Assembly (NCBI GenBank): GCA_002440665.1
Contig: DJUX01000034.1
Coordinates: forward strand, 1-42,030
From: Dechloromonas sp. UBA6271
GTDB taxonomy: Bacteria; Pseudomonadota; Gammaproteobacteria; Burkholderiales; Rhodocyclaceae
Length of the DNA stretch: 42,030 nucleotides
Direction of reading: 5' to 3'
Shown here: positions 1 through 11,515 of the stretch, piece by piece
How positions within the stretch are numbered: position 1 is the first letter of the stretch
Layout of the letters: each line of letters starts with the position of its first letter
Notes under the pieces: model-generated
What the model was told of the DNA's origin: nothing
Seen by the model: the letters and a program-made list of their open reading frames with translations, nothing else
Databases searched by the model: none
Program-made: the position numbers and the translations under genes

Positions 1-363
1 CTTTTCAGTGCGCGTCAACAGTGTATCTCTCTATTTCTTCTGTTACGTTGTTACAGTGTTACAGAAAGCTGGAAACCATTGCCAACACAGGCTTTCGTGC
101 GTAACAGAATCCGTAACGCAGCCTTGTCGGCTACGTTACAAACACCACAGGCCACGGCGTACCTGCTTCGCGATCTTCGGTCGCTTCGCAGGAAAAAACC
201 TCGAAGACATCAACATCCATCTCGGTCCGTAACGCAGTCCGTAACGAAATCCGTAACCGACGACCTGTTACGGCAGACTGAATCGGGTTGAGTTTATCCG
301 CTGACGAGCAAGGGACATCGTCCATGTCGCCTAGTGCCGCTCTGAGAAGTACCACGCGCCCCC
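1..363. repeat. Intergenic patch with 12-bp GTAAC repeats
   Basis: No convincing gene is seen here. The stretch holds ten copies of GTAAC or its complement GTTAC, at 42, 50, 58, 101, 113, 135, 229, 241, 253 and 267. The copies at 229, 241 and 253 form three tandem 12-bp units (TCCGTAACGNAR-like, about 226-261), and those at 101 and 113 are also 12 bp apart. In one frame they read as repeated Ser-Val-Thr triplets. They could be the tail of a degenerate coding sequence or short iterons of an integrated element. The nearby recombinase remnant favours an accessory-element origin. Confidence 0.5.
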
Positions 364-879
364 TCAGGGGCGAATCGCCGGACGACTAATAAAAATAAGC
401 AATGCCACGACCGCTGCGGCCACACAGAGCCCATGCAACATATCAAGCGAAACGAGCCCCTGAACGCTATTGCCGGAAATCAAAGGCCAGAGCGCCTCGA
501 CATCGGTATGCATGATCGAATCCAGGCCCAGATGTGAAAACGTGCCGATCAAGGCGCTGAGCCAGGCCGTGCTGAGCGGGATGGGCGTCTCGACGACCAG
601 CCAGCGGGTCTGCCAGCCGGATGACAGTTGCCGGTTCCACCAGGCAAGTATCCATTCACAAGGCCTTCGGCCGAACAGTGCAGCAGCTGCGGCGACCGCG
701 ATTGCGCCGGGCAGCGTGTGCAACCATGGATGTGCCGGATCACCGATTAGCAGAAACAGCGTAACCGGTTCCAGATCGATCAGAACATTGGCAAGCGCGA
801 AGATCGTCCAGCTGAAGTGCCGCGGGGCGATGACCTTGATTAGCGCACCTGGACCGAAGTGAAAGGGAGTGATTGGCAT
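364..879 (-). CDS. Small integral membrane protein, metal-dependent-hydrolase-like
   Basis: The predicted protein has 171 residues and starts at an ATG, with sequence MPITPFHFGPGAL. It has four or five hydrophobic segments. Conserved-looking polar residues sit at membrane edges: His7, the Asp of LIDLEP, His of PWLHTLPG, and HLGLDSIMHTD in the second half. This pattern resembles short uncharacterised membrane proteins distantly related to the YdjM/metal-dependent hydrolase group (Pfam 04307-like); that assignment is from memory of the motif pattern. It stands alone, with repeat DNA downstream and the integrase remnant upstream, so no operon partner suggests a role. The frame is clearly coding; its function is unknown. 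Confidence 0.7.
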   Translation of the reverse strand: MPITPFHFGPGALIKVIAPRHFSWTIFALANVLIDLEPVTLFLLIGDPAHPWLHTLPGAIAVAAAAALFGRRPCEWILAWWNRQLSSGWQTRWLVVETPIPLSTAWLSALIGTFSHLGLDSIMHTDVEALWPLISGNSVQGLVSLDMLHGLCVAAAVVALLIFISRPAIRP

Positions 880-1110
880 CGTGTGTCATCAAAGAGTCAA
901 ATTGATATCGTTCGGCAGCCAAATTGCTATTAAACGGAATAGCCATGAAGCCCATCGATTGATCAAAGATCTTCGAGAGAAGATATACCATCTCGACACG
1001 ATGATCGGCCAATTTCAGGGCAAACCTAGCCATCGCATATCTTCTCGCAAAGATAGATGATCAATGAGTGATTATCTTCAGTAGATCATCGCTCACCGCC
1101 CCAACCGAAA
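880..1110. other. Intergenic stretch without a recognisable gene
   Basis: The DNA is AT-richer than its surroundings. Short ORFs on both strands lack ribosome binding sites and family resemblance. I see no promoter or terminator I would defend. Confidence 0.4.
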
Positions 1111-1312
1111 CAGCGGATAAACCTTGTTCCAAGTGCCAGCGCGACAATGCCGCAAGGCGATGCTTGAGGGTGTTCAGGGATAAGGATTCGGCGTGCGCGG
1201 CCAGATACCAGGCGATCTAATCGATCGTCGCCGGCAGCAGACCGCGCCACTCCAACTCGAAATGGCGGATGGCCAAGGCCTAGCTGCTCCGGGTATTGGC
1301 CCGCTCAGCATC
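1111..1312 (-). pseudogene. Tyrosine recombinase/integrase, N-terminal remnant
   Basis: The minus strand reads continuously as the N-terminal SAM-like core-binding domain of a phage-type integrase: AERANTRSS, stop, ALAIRHFELEWRGLLPATID, stop, IAWYLAAHAESLSLNTL, then KHRLAALSRWHLEQG. Two in-frame TAG codons replace what are normally Tyr and Gln/Ser-type positions in this family. After WHLEQG the resemblance ends at about position 1125, so the catalytic domain with the R-H-R-Y residues is absent. It is an inactive fragment left by an integrated element and lies just downstream of the cusS stop codon. Recognition rests on the characteristic helix pattern, not on a search. Confidence 0.7.
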
Positions 1313-1346
1313 TAAGCAAAGATTGACCCGACTTATCGCTGGATTT

Positions 1347-2750
1347 TTATAACTGCACACCAACTGGCAAGGACAGCGTGAATCGTGTGATGCCTTCTGC
1401 CGAACTTACGCTGACATCACCACCATGAGCGAGCAAGATGGAACGTGTAATAGCCAGCCCCAGGCCTGAGCCTTCGGTTGTTCGCTGGCGTGCACTGTCA
1501 GTGCGGTAGAAACGATCAAACAGGCGAGGCAAATGCTCGGGCGCGATACATGCCCCTGTATTTTCCACTGTCAATTGAATCTCCTCATCGATCTGCGTTT
1601 CGATCCGGACCGTTACCGTTCCACCGACCGGGGTGTAGCGAAGCGCATTGGAGAGCAGATTACTGATCGCCCGACGCAACATCAGACGGTCGCCGAAAAC
1701 AGCGCCATGCCCAACGACCGACAGATGAATTTCATTTTCCTCGGCCAGCACCCCATAGAATTCCAACATATCTGCAACTTCTGCAGCCAGTTCGAGTTGT
1801 TCCTGATGCGGAATAATCTGCTTGTTCTCGGCCTTGGCCAGGAAAAGCATGTCGGCAATCATCCGGGACAGGCGCTCGAACTCCTCAGCGTTGGAAACCA
1901 GAATGTCCCGATATTCGTCGGCCGTTCTGGCCCGCGACAGTGTGACCTGGGTTTGCGTCAGCAAGTTGCTGACGGGCGTTCTTAGTTCGTGGGCAAGGTC
2001 GGAGGAAAAATCCGACAATCGCTGAAACGACTCTTCAAGCCGAGACAGCATCTCGTTCAAGGTGCTCGCCAGATCGGCCAGTTCGAGCGGAATGGCTTCG
2101 GCTGGCAGGCGGGTATTCAATCGGTTGGCCGTGATTTCGGCGGCTTGGCGCTTGATTGTCTGGAGCGGCGCCAGTCCGCGCCGGACGACAATCCAACCCA
2201 GCAAGCCCATGGCCAAGGCGGCCAACGCCATGAACACCCACAACGTTCTCCGGAACGCGCTCATGAAATGTTCGTGATGCGACATTTCGGTGGCGACAAC
2301 GATGATATACGGTGCCCCACCGTTGGCTGGCGCCACGGAGGCCGAAATGCCGCGCCACGCCAACCCATCGTCTGCGGTCCACATATACGGCTGGCCATGG
2401 TCTGAGGTCGCCCTTTCGCCGAGTAATTCAGGAGGAAGTGCCAGCGACAGATTGTCGTCCAGGCGTTGCCGGTCTGGCCCAACGACGGCAATGATTAAAC
2501 CGTGGTGCCCGGTCAGAGCTTCATCCAACTGTTGCGCCAGCGTCTCGCCACCTGGCTTGGCCAACGCCTTTTCGAGGACATGCTTGGCGAGTTTCATTTT
2601 GCCGGACAGTGCATCCATGTCCTGCTCTTCGAAATGCTGTTCGACCGATCGCCCTATGAGCACACCGAGCAGGAACAGCACGAGTACCGACGCCAACGCA
2701 AACAACAGTGTCAGGCGAAGCGTCAGCGATCGACTCCGTGTCTGACTCAA
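1347..2750 (-). CDS. cusS: Heavy-metal sensor histidine kinase (CusS/CopS/CzcS type)
   Basis: This 467-residue protein is a membrane sensor kinase of the heavy-metal subfamily. Transmembrane segment 1 is at about residues 13-33, followed by a periplasmic sensor of about 130 residues and transmembrane segment 2 near 168-190. A HAMP linker, a HisKA domain with H-box FSSDLAHELRTPVSN, an N-box (NLLSNALRYTP) and a G-box GSGLGLAITRS follow. The periplasmic part contains HH and Met/His residues suited to Cu or Ag sensing. The start is TTG, inferred because TTGA overlaps the stop of the response-regulator gene by four bases, meaning translational coupling. It would phosphorylate the adjacent CusR-like regulator. 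Whether the ligand is copper, silver or another metal cannot be read directly, but the neighbouring copper genes favour Cu. Confidence 0.93.
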   Translation of the reverse strand: MSQTRSRSLTLRLTLLFALASVLVLFLLGVLIGRSVEQHFEEQDMDALSGKMKLAKHVLEKALAKPGGETLAQQLDEALTGHHGLIIAVVGPDRQRLDDNLSLALPPELLGERATSDHGQPYMWTADDGLAWRGISASVAPANGGAPYIIVVATEMSHHEHFMSAFRRTLWVFMALAALAMGLLGWIVVRRGLAPLQTIKRQAAEITANRLNTRLPAEAIPLELADLASTLNEMLSRLEESFQRLSDFSSDLAHELRTPVSNLLTQTQVTLSRARTADEYRDILVSNAEEFERLSRMIADMLFLAKAENKQIIPHQEQLELAAEVADMLEFYGVLAEENEIHLSVVGHGAVFGDRLMLRRAISNLLSNALRYTPVGGTVTVRIETQIDEEIQLTVENTGACIAPEHLPRLFDRFYRTDSARQRTTEGSGLGLAITRSILLAHGGDVSVSSAEGITRFTLSLPVGVQL

Positions 2751-3424
2751 TCGGTAATCTCCAAAACGTAGCCCATTCCCCTAACCGTACGAATCAACTT
2801 GGGTTCGAAACCCTCATCGATCTTGATCCGAAGGCGCTTAATGGCCACTTCAATCACGTTGGTGTCGCTGTCGAAGTTCATATCCCAGACTTGAGAGGCA
2901 ATCAGCGAACGCGGCAATACCTCGCCTTGTCGACGCAAGAGCAATTCAAGCAAGGCGAATTCCTTGGCAGTCAAGTCGATACGCTTCCCTGAGCGAGTCA
3001 CCCGGCGCCGCAAAAGATCGAGCTCAAGGTCCAGTGCTCGCAAAAATTCCGATTCCTTGGCTTTTCCGCCACGGCGCAAAAGTGATCTGACGCGGGCCAA
3101 TAGTTCAGAAAAAGCAAAAGGCTTGACCAGATAATCATCGGCCCCCAGTTCAAATCCTTTGACCCGGTCTTCCAGCTGATCCCGGGCGGTCAGAAACAAG
3201 ACGGGGATATCCTTTCCTGCCCGTCGAATTCCCTGCAGAACCTGCCAGCCGTCAATACCCGGCAGCATGACATCGAGCACAGCCAAATCATGCGCCTCAG
3301 TCAGCGCCAGATGTAAACCATCCAGGCCATTTTCGACCAGATCGACCACGAAACCAGCCTCTACCAAGCCTTGTTTTAAATAGATCCCGGTCTTTGGCTC
3401 ATCTTCAACTACCAGAATTTTCAT
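2747..3424 (-). CDS. cusR: OmpR-family response regulator (CusR/CopR type)
   Basis: This 225-residue regulator has an N-terminal receiver domain. The acidic pair is in MKILVVEDEP, the phospho-acceptor Asp is in LAVLDVMLPG, and the conserved Thr and Lys are in LFLTARD and YLVKPF. A C-terminal winged-helix domain ends in VRGMGYVLE. The start was set at the ATG at 3424 because GGTGGAGAG precedes it; the upstream in-frame GTG would lie inside that ribosome binding site. It is divergent from the copper operon. A CusR-like dyad at 3493 lies about 70 nt from both start codons, so autoregulation plus activation of the operon is likely. Four further dyads in the window are probable targets. Confidence 0.93.
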   Translation of the reverse strand: MKILVVEDEPKTGIYLKQGLVEAGFVVDLVENGLDGLHLALTEAHDLAVLDVMLPGIDGWQVLQGIRRAGKDIPVLFLTARDQLEDRVKGFELGADDYLVKPFAFSELLARVRSLLRRGGKAKESEFLRALDLELDLLRRRVTRSGKRIDLTAKEFALLELLLRRQGEVLPRSLIASQVWDMNFDSDTNVIEVAIKRLRIKIDEGFEPKLIRTVRGMGYVLEITD

Positions 3425-3492
3425 GTCTCTCTCCACCTAATAGTTGGCTATTGAGAAACCAATTTACGTTGTTTTTATCATCGACCACCAAG

Positions 3493-3531
3493 ATGACGCA
3501 AATGTAATCAGGGAGTCAGCCGATTGTTGGT
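3493..3531 (+). promoter_or_regulatory. CusR/CopR-type box, copy A
   Basis: The 16-bp imperfect dyad ATGACGCAAATGTAAT (3493-3508) is followed by GAGTCAG exactly 10 bp after TGTAAT begins, and by TTGTTGGT at 21 bp. The same layout recurs at 4551 and, on the minus strand, at 25849. It lies between divergent cusR and the gene at 3604 and probably serves both. Confidence 0.65.
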
Positions 3532-3603
3532 TTCGCGAAAGCATGATGTCGATCATGGGAGCATCTGATTCCCAAAACTCCTCTTTTTCTCTACGGAGAA
3601 TTC

Positions 3604-3828
3604 ATGAAATATATGGCATTGACCCTCGTCATCGCCACCAGCCCGGTATGGGCCGCTGACCACGAATCGCCGACGTCGATTCCAACTGGCGGTTTTCGCT
3701 CAGTCTTTCATGATTACAAACCCATGCCGAACGAAACACTTCAGGATTGGCGCCAGGCCAATGACGAGAAGTGGCGGCTGCGCGGGAAGTGGTTGTCAGA
3801 AAGCGCTGCAGCCACGGCCATCATTTAA
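3604..3828 (+). CDS. Small exported protein of a copper operon
   Basis: The predicted precursor has 74 residues. A short signal peptide (MKYMALTLVIATSPVWA, cleavage expected after VWA) precedes a soluble segment of about 57 residues rich in Trp and Asp, with the run LQDWRQANDEKWRLRGKW. There are no cysteines and only a few His, so it is not an obvious metal trap. A CTACGGAG ribosome binding site precedes the ATG. It is the first gene behind the CusR-like box copy A and is followed after 38 bp by a cytochrome c. I recall similar short proteins ahead of CusCBA/CzcCBA efflux genes, but know no function. Periplasmic location is inferred from the signal peptide. Confidence 0.7.
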   Translation: MKYMALTLVIATSPVWAADHESPTSIPTGGFRSVFHDYKPMPNETLQDWRQANDEKWRLRGKWLSESAAATAII

Positions 3829-3866
3829 CCCCTCTCAACATATCCATCCTCCATCAGAGAAATAAC

Positions 3867-4541
3867 ATGAACAAAATCCTCCTCGGCATACTGGCAGCCC
3901 TTGGCTTGGGCGCCACCACCGGCACTATCGTCATCGCGTCAGGCGTCATCGATGTCGGTGCCGATACCCCGCATAGCCCGGCGGTATTTCAAGTCCTCAA
4001 CTATGCGCGGGAACAATCTATCGCTCGTAACGCTGCCGACATCAAAGTACCGGATACCCTAAACGACCCGGAACGGGTGCGGCGGGGTGCCGGGAATTAC
4101 AATGCGATGTGCGTCAATTGCCACCTCGCGCCTGAGTTTCCCGATTCGGAAATTCGCCAGGGTCTCTATCCGAAGCCACCCAACCTCTCCCTGATGCCAG
4201 ATTCTCCACTGGAACTGAGTGCTTCCCGTTGGTTCTGGGTCATCAAGCACGGTATCAAGGCATCCGGTATGCCAGCCTGGTCCAAAGGGGGCATGGATGA
4301 CGAGGCAATATGGGACCTGGTCGCCTTGCTGCAAAAAATGCCTGCGCTCTCGAACGCCGACTATGAACGGTTGGTTGCTGCCAGCGAAGGCCATTCACAT
4401 GGCGGTTTGGAGGCGCGTACCCATGGTGATGGCGACCAACAGGAAATGCCCCTTCCCGTCGTAACAGCCAAAACGCCGGACTCAAGCAAAGGGCACAATC
4501 ACGATCATGGTGCCCATGTGCACGGCAAGCACAAGCACTAA
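3867..4541 (+). CDS. Membrane-anchored cytochrome c with His-rich tail
   Basis: This 224-residue protein has an N-terminal hydrophobic anchor or signal (residues 1-26). One haem-c motif, CVNCH, is at residues 82-86, with a probable axial Met in ASGMPAW (Met135), so it is a class I monohaem cytochrome facing the periplasm. The last 50 residues are His-rich (SHGG, then NHDHGAHVHGKHKH), which looks like a metal-binding extension. It sits between a small exported protein and the DUF411 gene in the copper operon. A cytochrome here could exchange electrons with a copper-oxidising step, or protect by binding metal; neither can be decided from sequence. The ATG at 3867 was preferred over an upstream in-frame ATG, because that one overlaps the previous gene and lacks a signal peptide. 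Confidence 0.85.
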   Translation: MNKILLGILAALGLGATTGTIVIASGVIDVGADTPHSPAVFQVLNYAREQSIARNAADIKVPDTLNDPERVRRGAGNYNAMCVNCHLAPEFPDSEIRQGLYPKPPNLSLMPDSPLELSASRWFWVIKHGIKASGMPAWSKGGMDDEAIWDLVALLQKMPALSNADYERLVAASEGHSHGGLEARTHGDGDQQEMPLPVVTAKTPDSSKGHNHDHGAHVHGKHKH

Positions 4542-4550
4542 CCGGCAAAC

Positions 4551-4589
4551 ATTACACAAATGTAATCCGCGAGTCAGTCTCTTGTTGGT
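4551..4589 (+). promoter_or_regulatory. CusR/CopR-type box, copy B
   Basis: The dyad ATTACACAAATGTAAT (4551-4566) has two perfect 6-bp arms, the best palindrome of its class here. GAGTCAG follows at 4571 and TTGTTGGT at 4582, spacing identical to copy A. It starts a second transcription unit at the DUF411 gene, 50 bp downstream. Confidence 0.7.
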
Positions 4590-4638
4590 ATTGCCTCGCC
4601 ATACTGCCTCTCATTCGATTGAACGATGAGGGGTTCCC

Positions 4639-5079
4639 ATGAAAAAGCCGATAGCCGTTTTCCTGACGATGTTTGCCCTTGGTGGTAGCACTTCTCTGCA
4701 GGCCAGCGCCGCCGATGTGGTCGACGTCTATAAAAGCCCCTACTGCGGCTGCTGTGAGAAGTGGGTCGAACATATGCAAAAAAACGGGTTCAAGGTGAAC
4801 GCCCACAATGTTAATGACGTCCCTGGTATGCGCAAAAGCCTTGGCATGCCTGACCGGGTCGGCTCCTGCCACACCGCCAAGGTCGGCGGCTATCTGATCG
4901 AGGGCCATGTCCCGGCCGCCGACATCCAGCGCCTGTTGAAAGAAAAACCCAAAGCCGTCGGCCTCGCTGCCCCGGGCATGCCGCAAGGCTCTCCCGGCAT
5001 GGAAACCGCCACGCCTGTTCCTTATGAAACGCTGCTCGTCCAAGTCGACGGCAGCACCACCATCTTCGCCAAACACTGA
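4639..5079 (+). CDS. DUF411 periplasmic metal-binding protein
   Basis: This 146-residue protein carries a signal peptide ending near ASA (residue 24) and then a thioredoxin-like DUF411 domain (about 26-108). The domain begins with VDVYKSPYCGCCEKW, where Cys36, Cys38 and Cys39 form the metal site; SCHTA (Cys77, His78) and EGHVP (His90) complete the usual ligand set. DUF411 proteins occur in copper and silver efflux operons and are thought to bind Cu(I) in the periplasm. The tail beyond residue 108 is Met/Pro-rich. It is preceded by CusR-like box B and followed by cusF after 18 bp, which places it as the lead gene of the efflux unit. Confidence 0.9.
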   Translation: MKKPIAVFLTMFALGGSTSLQASAADVVDVYKSPYCGCCEKWVEHMQKNGFKVNAHNVNDVPGMRKSLGMPDRVGSCHTAKVGGYLIEGHVPAADIQRLLKEKPKAVGLAAPGMPQGSPGMETATPVPYETLLVQVDGSTTIFAKH

Positions 5080-5097
5080 CCTAACAGGAGATTTTTC

Positions 5098-5430
5098 ATG
5101 AAAAACCCGTTCACCTTGATCACCGTCGCCGCCTTTGCCGCCGGGCTTGCTGCGCCGGTCCTGGCCGCCGACAAAATGGAACATATGGACCACGGTGCCA
5201 TGCATGCTGCTGCAGATGCGGCGCTGACCGATGGTCTGGTCAAGAAAGTGGATAAGAGCGGCGGCAAACTAACCGTCAGCCACGGCCCGTTGCCTAGCGG
5301 CATGCCGGGCATGACCATGGCGTTCCGCGTCAAGGATGCTGTATGGTTGGACTCGATGAAGGAAGGTCAGAAGATCCGTTTCGCCATCGACGATAAGATG
5401 ACCATCGTCCGCCTGGAAGCAGCAAAATAA
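5098..5430 (+). CDS. cusF: CusF-like periplasmic copper chaperone
   Basis: This 110-residue protein has a signal peptide ending LAA (about residue 24), a Met/His-rich linker (DKMEHMDHGAMH), and a small OB-fold CusF domain at 44-108. In E. coli CusF the Cu(I) site uses His36, Met47, Met49 and a capping Trp44. The matching stretch here, SHGPLPSGMPGMTMAF, keeps His62, Met72 and Met74 but has Met69 at the Trp position. An AACAGGAGA ribosome binding site precedes the ATG. It should ferry Cu(I) or Ag(I) to the CusB/CusA pump encoded just downstream. The family assignment is firm; the effect of losing the cation-pi Trp is inference. Confidence 0.92.
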   Translation: MKNPFTLITVAAFAAGLAAPVLAADKMEHMDHGAMHAAADAALTDGLVKKVDKSGGKLTVSHGPLPSGMPGMTMAFRVKDAVWLDSMKEGQKIRFAIDDKMTIVRLEAAK

Positions 5431-5482
5431 TTCACTTCGTGACCTCGCCGAACGCCTCCGGAAATCTGCCCAGGAATCCGCC

Positions 5483-6751
5483 ATGAAGCCCACCGTAAGT
5501 TACAAAACACTCCTGTTCGCCGCAATTTCTGGAGCGTGGTGCTTTGCCGCACAGGCGCAGATGGCATCGCCCGGCGCGGACGTGGAGGGTCTGTTGGCAA
5601 TAGCCCGCGAAGGCAGTCCCGACGTGCGCATGGTGCGGCTGGAGGCGGAAGCGGCCCGCGAGCGGATCGGTCCGGCCGGGGCGCTGCCCGATCCCTTCCT
5701 GCGCGTCGAGCTGGAGAACATCACGCGCAACGGCACCCAGGGCGCGACGCTGTCGCCGTCGCAGGTCGGCGATACCAAGTATTTGCTGGCGCAGCCGCTG
5801 CCGTTCTGGGGCAAGCGCGACCTGAAACGCGACATCGCTGCCGCCGAGGCCGAGCAGGCGGGCGGCCGCGCCGCCGATACCTGGGCGGATGTCGCCGGGC
5901 GCATCAAGACCCTCTATGCGCAATACTGGCTGACCAGCAAGAGCCTGCGCCTGACCCGCGAGAACATCGAACTGACCCGCCGTCTGGAGCAGATTGCCCA
6001 GGTGCGCTACGCCGGCGGCCTGGCCGCGCAGCAGGACGCGATTCGCGCCCAGGTCGAGCGCAGCACCATGGACAGCGAGCTGGTCGGCATGGAAGCCGAA
6101 TACCACCACCTGAGCGCCTTCATCAATGCCATGCTGGCCCGCCCGAGCAACGCCACGCTGGCCGAGCCGGAAGCGCTGCGCCCGCTGCCGGCGCGGCTCG
6201 ATCCCGCCGCCCTGAACGAGCGTCTGCTGGCGAGGAATCCGCAACTGGCCATCGAAGCCGCCCGCGTCGACGGCGCCGAGAAAAGTCGCGACCTGGCCTA
6301 CCGCAACCGTTTCCCGGATTTCATCGTCGGCGTCCAGCCGATGCAGGTGGGAGACCGTGTAGATGCCTGGAACCTGATGCTGGAACTCAACATACCGTTA
6401 CAGCAGGGTACCCGGCGCAGCCAGGAACGCGAGACCGAGCGCATGCTGGAAGCTGCCGCGGCGCGCAAGGAGGCACTGGGATACCGGCTGAGCGGCGACC
6501 TGAGTGCTGCCTTGTCCAACCTCGACGCGGCGCGGACAACTGAGGAAATTACCCGTAACCGCCTGCTGCCGCAGGCCGAGCTGACCTTCAAGTCGGCGCT
6601 GGCTGGCTACGAAAACGGCAAGGTGGATTTTGCCACCCTGCTTGACGCCCAGCGCCAGATTCGCAATGCCCGCCTCGCGCTGCTGCGAGCCCAAGCCAAC
6701 CAGCAATTGCGGCTGGCCGACATCGAACGCCTGCTCGGAGAAGACCTGTGA
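5483..6751 (+). CDS. cusC: TolC-family outer-membrane factor of copper efflux
   Basis: This 422-residue protein has a signal peptide (cleavage near AQA) and two tandem outer-membrane-efflux repeats rich in long amphipathic helices, typical of CusC/CzcC-type TolC channels. The segment QPLPFWGKRDLKRDIA is characteristic of the heavy-metal branch. It would form the trimeric outer-membrane exit duct for CusBA. Its TGA overlaps the GTG of the adaptor gene (GTGA), so the two are translationally coupled. GC content and codon use match the following genes. Confidence 0.92.
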   Translation: MKPTVSYKTLLFAAISGAWCFAAQAQMASPGADVEGLLAIAREGSPDVRMVRLEAEAARERIGPAGALPDPFLRVELENITRNGTQGATLSPSQVGDTKYLLAQPLPFWGKRDLKRDIAAAEAEQAGGRAADTWADVAGRIKTLYAQYWLTSKSLRLTRENIELTRRLEQIAQVRYAGGLAAQQDAIRAQVERSTMDSELVGMEAEYHHLSAFINAMLARPSNATLAEPEALRPLPARLDPAALNERLLARNPQLAIEAARVDGAEKSRDLAYRNRFPDFIVGVQPMQVGDRVDAWNLMLELNIPLQQGTRRSQERETERMLEAAAARKEALGYRLSGDLSAALSNLDAARTTEEITRNRLLPQAELTFKSALAGYENGKVDFATLLDAQRQIRNARLALLRAQANQQLRLADIERLLGEDL

Positions 6752-8358
6752 AAACCGGCCCCACCCTGATTTTTCTGACTATTGCCCTCGCCGCCGGTGG
6801 CTTTGCCGGCTACCAGCTTGCCCGGCCGAAAGGCGATACCGCTGCGTTGCCGACTGCTGCGGTCGACGGTCAAAAACCGGCCAAAAAGCTGCTTTATTAC
6901 CGTAACCCGATGGGTCTGCCCGACACCTCGCCAGTGCCGAAGAAAGACCCGATGGGCATGGACTACATCCCCGTCTACGAGGGTGAACAGGACGAGGAAC
7001 CCGGCGCCGCGAACCAGATCAGTATCAGCACGGAGAAAGTGCAGAAACTCGGCGTCAAGACGGAGGCAGCCAGTTTGCGGGCGCTGGACAAGATCGTCCG
7101 CGCCGCCGGTCGCATTGAACCCGATGAGCGCCGCACCTTCACGATTGCACCCAAGTTCGAGGGTTATGTCGAGCGCCTGCATGTCAATGTGACCGGCCAG
7201 CCGGTCGGCAAAGGCCAGCCGCTATTCGAGGTGTACAGTCCGGAGCTGGTCTCCGCCCAGCGTGAATATGCGATTGCCGCCCAAGGCGTCGAATCGCTGA
7301 AAGAAGCCGGAGGCCCGGCGCGGGACGGCATGAAGCAACTGGCCGATTCCAGCCTGCTGCGGCTGAAGAACTGGGACATCTCGGAAGAACAGGTCAAGGC
7401 CTTGGCCAAATCCGGCGAGACCAAACGCACGCTGACTTTCCGCTCGCCGGTGAACGGCATCGTGACCGAGAAGAAAGCTGTCCAGGGCATGCGCTTCATG
7501 CCAGGCGAAGCGCTCTATCAGGTCGCCGACCTGTCCGCCGTCTGGGTAGTGGCCGACGTTTTTGAGCAGGACATCGGACTGGTGAAATCCGGTGCCAAGG
7601 CCAAGGTCAAAATCGGCGCCTATCCCGACAAGATTTTCGAAGGTGCCGTCACCTATGTCTATCCGACCCTGACCGCGGCCACCCGTACCGTGCCGGTTCG
7701 GATCGAGTTGGCCAATCCGGGGACATTGCTCAAGCCGGGGATGTTCGCGCAGGTGGAATTGCCGGTCGGCGCCAAGGGCTCCGTGGTCACCGTGCCGGTC
7801 TCCGCCGTGATCGACAGCGGCACGCGCCAGATCGTCCTCGTCCAGGCCAAAGAAGGACGTTATGAACCGCGTGAGGTCAAACTCGGGGCGCGCAGCGACA
7901 ACTATGTCGAGGTGGTGAATGGCGTGAAGGACGGCGAACCCGTCGTGGTCGCCGCCAACTTCCTGATCGACGCCGAAAGCAACCTGAAAGCGGCGGTCGG
8001 CGGCTTCGGCCACGCCGCGCATGGCGGCAAAACACCGCCGGCCGAAGGAAGTGCGAAGTCCGCTGGCACCGGCGCGGGGCACCGGGCGGAAGGCAAGATC
8101 GAGGAAATCGATGCCAAGACCGGGGCGGTGAGCATCAGCCACGGTCCGGTGGACAGCCTCAAATGGCCGGCCATGACCATGGAGTTCAAGGCTGCCAACA
8201 CGTCGCTACTGCAAGCGCTGAAGCCTGGCGCCAAGATCACCTTCGAGTTTGTCGAACGTCAACCGGGCGAATGGGTCATCACCGCGGTCACGCCGCTGGC
8301 GCCCAACACAGGAGCCAGCGTACCGGCCTCCGGTGCCAATCCGCACGCCGGTCACTGA
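6748..8358 (+). CDS. cusB: CusB-type periplasmic adaptor with C-terminal CusF domain
   Basis: This 536-residue membrane-fusion protein starts at GTG inside the overlap with cusC. In order: an N-terminal anchor (residues 7-26); a heavy-metal-binding domain (about 48-78, with YYRNPMG and DPMGMDYIPVYEG); the lipoyl/coiled-coil/beta-barrel adaptor core (about 90-420); a His/Gly-rich linker (GGFGHAAHGG); and a second metal domain near the C terminus of CusF type, with SHGPVDSLKWPAMTMEF. This copy keeps the Trp that the separate CusF lacks. The adaptor links CusA to CusC and passes Cu(I) to the pump. A built-in CusF domain is known in some CusB proteins and would make metal hand-over intramolecular. 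Confidence 0.93.
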   Translation: MKTGPTLIFLTIALAAGGFAGYQLARPKGDTAALPTAAVDGQKPAKKLLYYRNPMGLPDTSPVPKKDPMGMDYIPVYEGEQDEEPGAANQISISTEKVQKLGVKTEAASLRALDKIVRAAGRIEPDERRTFTIAPKFEGYVERLHVNVTGQPVGKGQPLFEVYSPELVSAQREYAIAAQGVESLKEAGGPARDGMKQLADSSLLRLKNWDISEEQVKALAKSGETKRTLTFRSPVNGIVTEKKAVQGMRFMPGEALYQVADLSAVWVVADVFEQDIGLVKSGAKAKVKIGAYPDKIFEGAVTYVYPTLTAATRTVPVRIELANPGTLLKPGMFAQVELPVGAKGSVVTVPVSAVIDSGTRQIVLVQAKEGRYEPREVKLGARSDNYVEVVNGVKDGEPVVVAANFLIDAESNLKAAVGGFGHAAHGGKTPPAEGSAKSAGTGAGHRAEGKIEEIDAKTGAVSISHGPVDSLKWPAMTMEFKAANTSLLQALKPGAKITFEFVERQPGEWVITAVTPLAPNTGASVPASGANPHAGH

Positions 8359-8380
8359 CCGGCCGCCACGGAGAGTTCCC

Positions 8381-11511
<3,131 letters not shown>

Positions 11512-11515
<4 letters not shown>

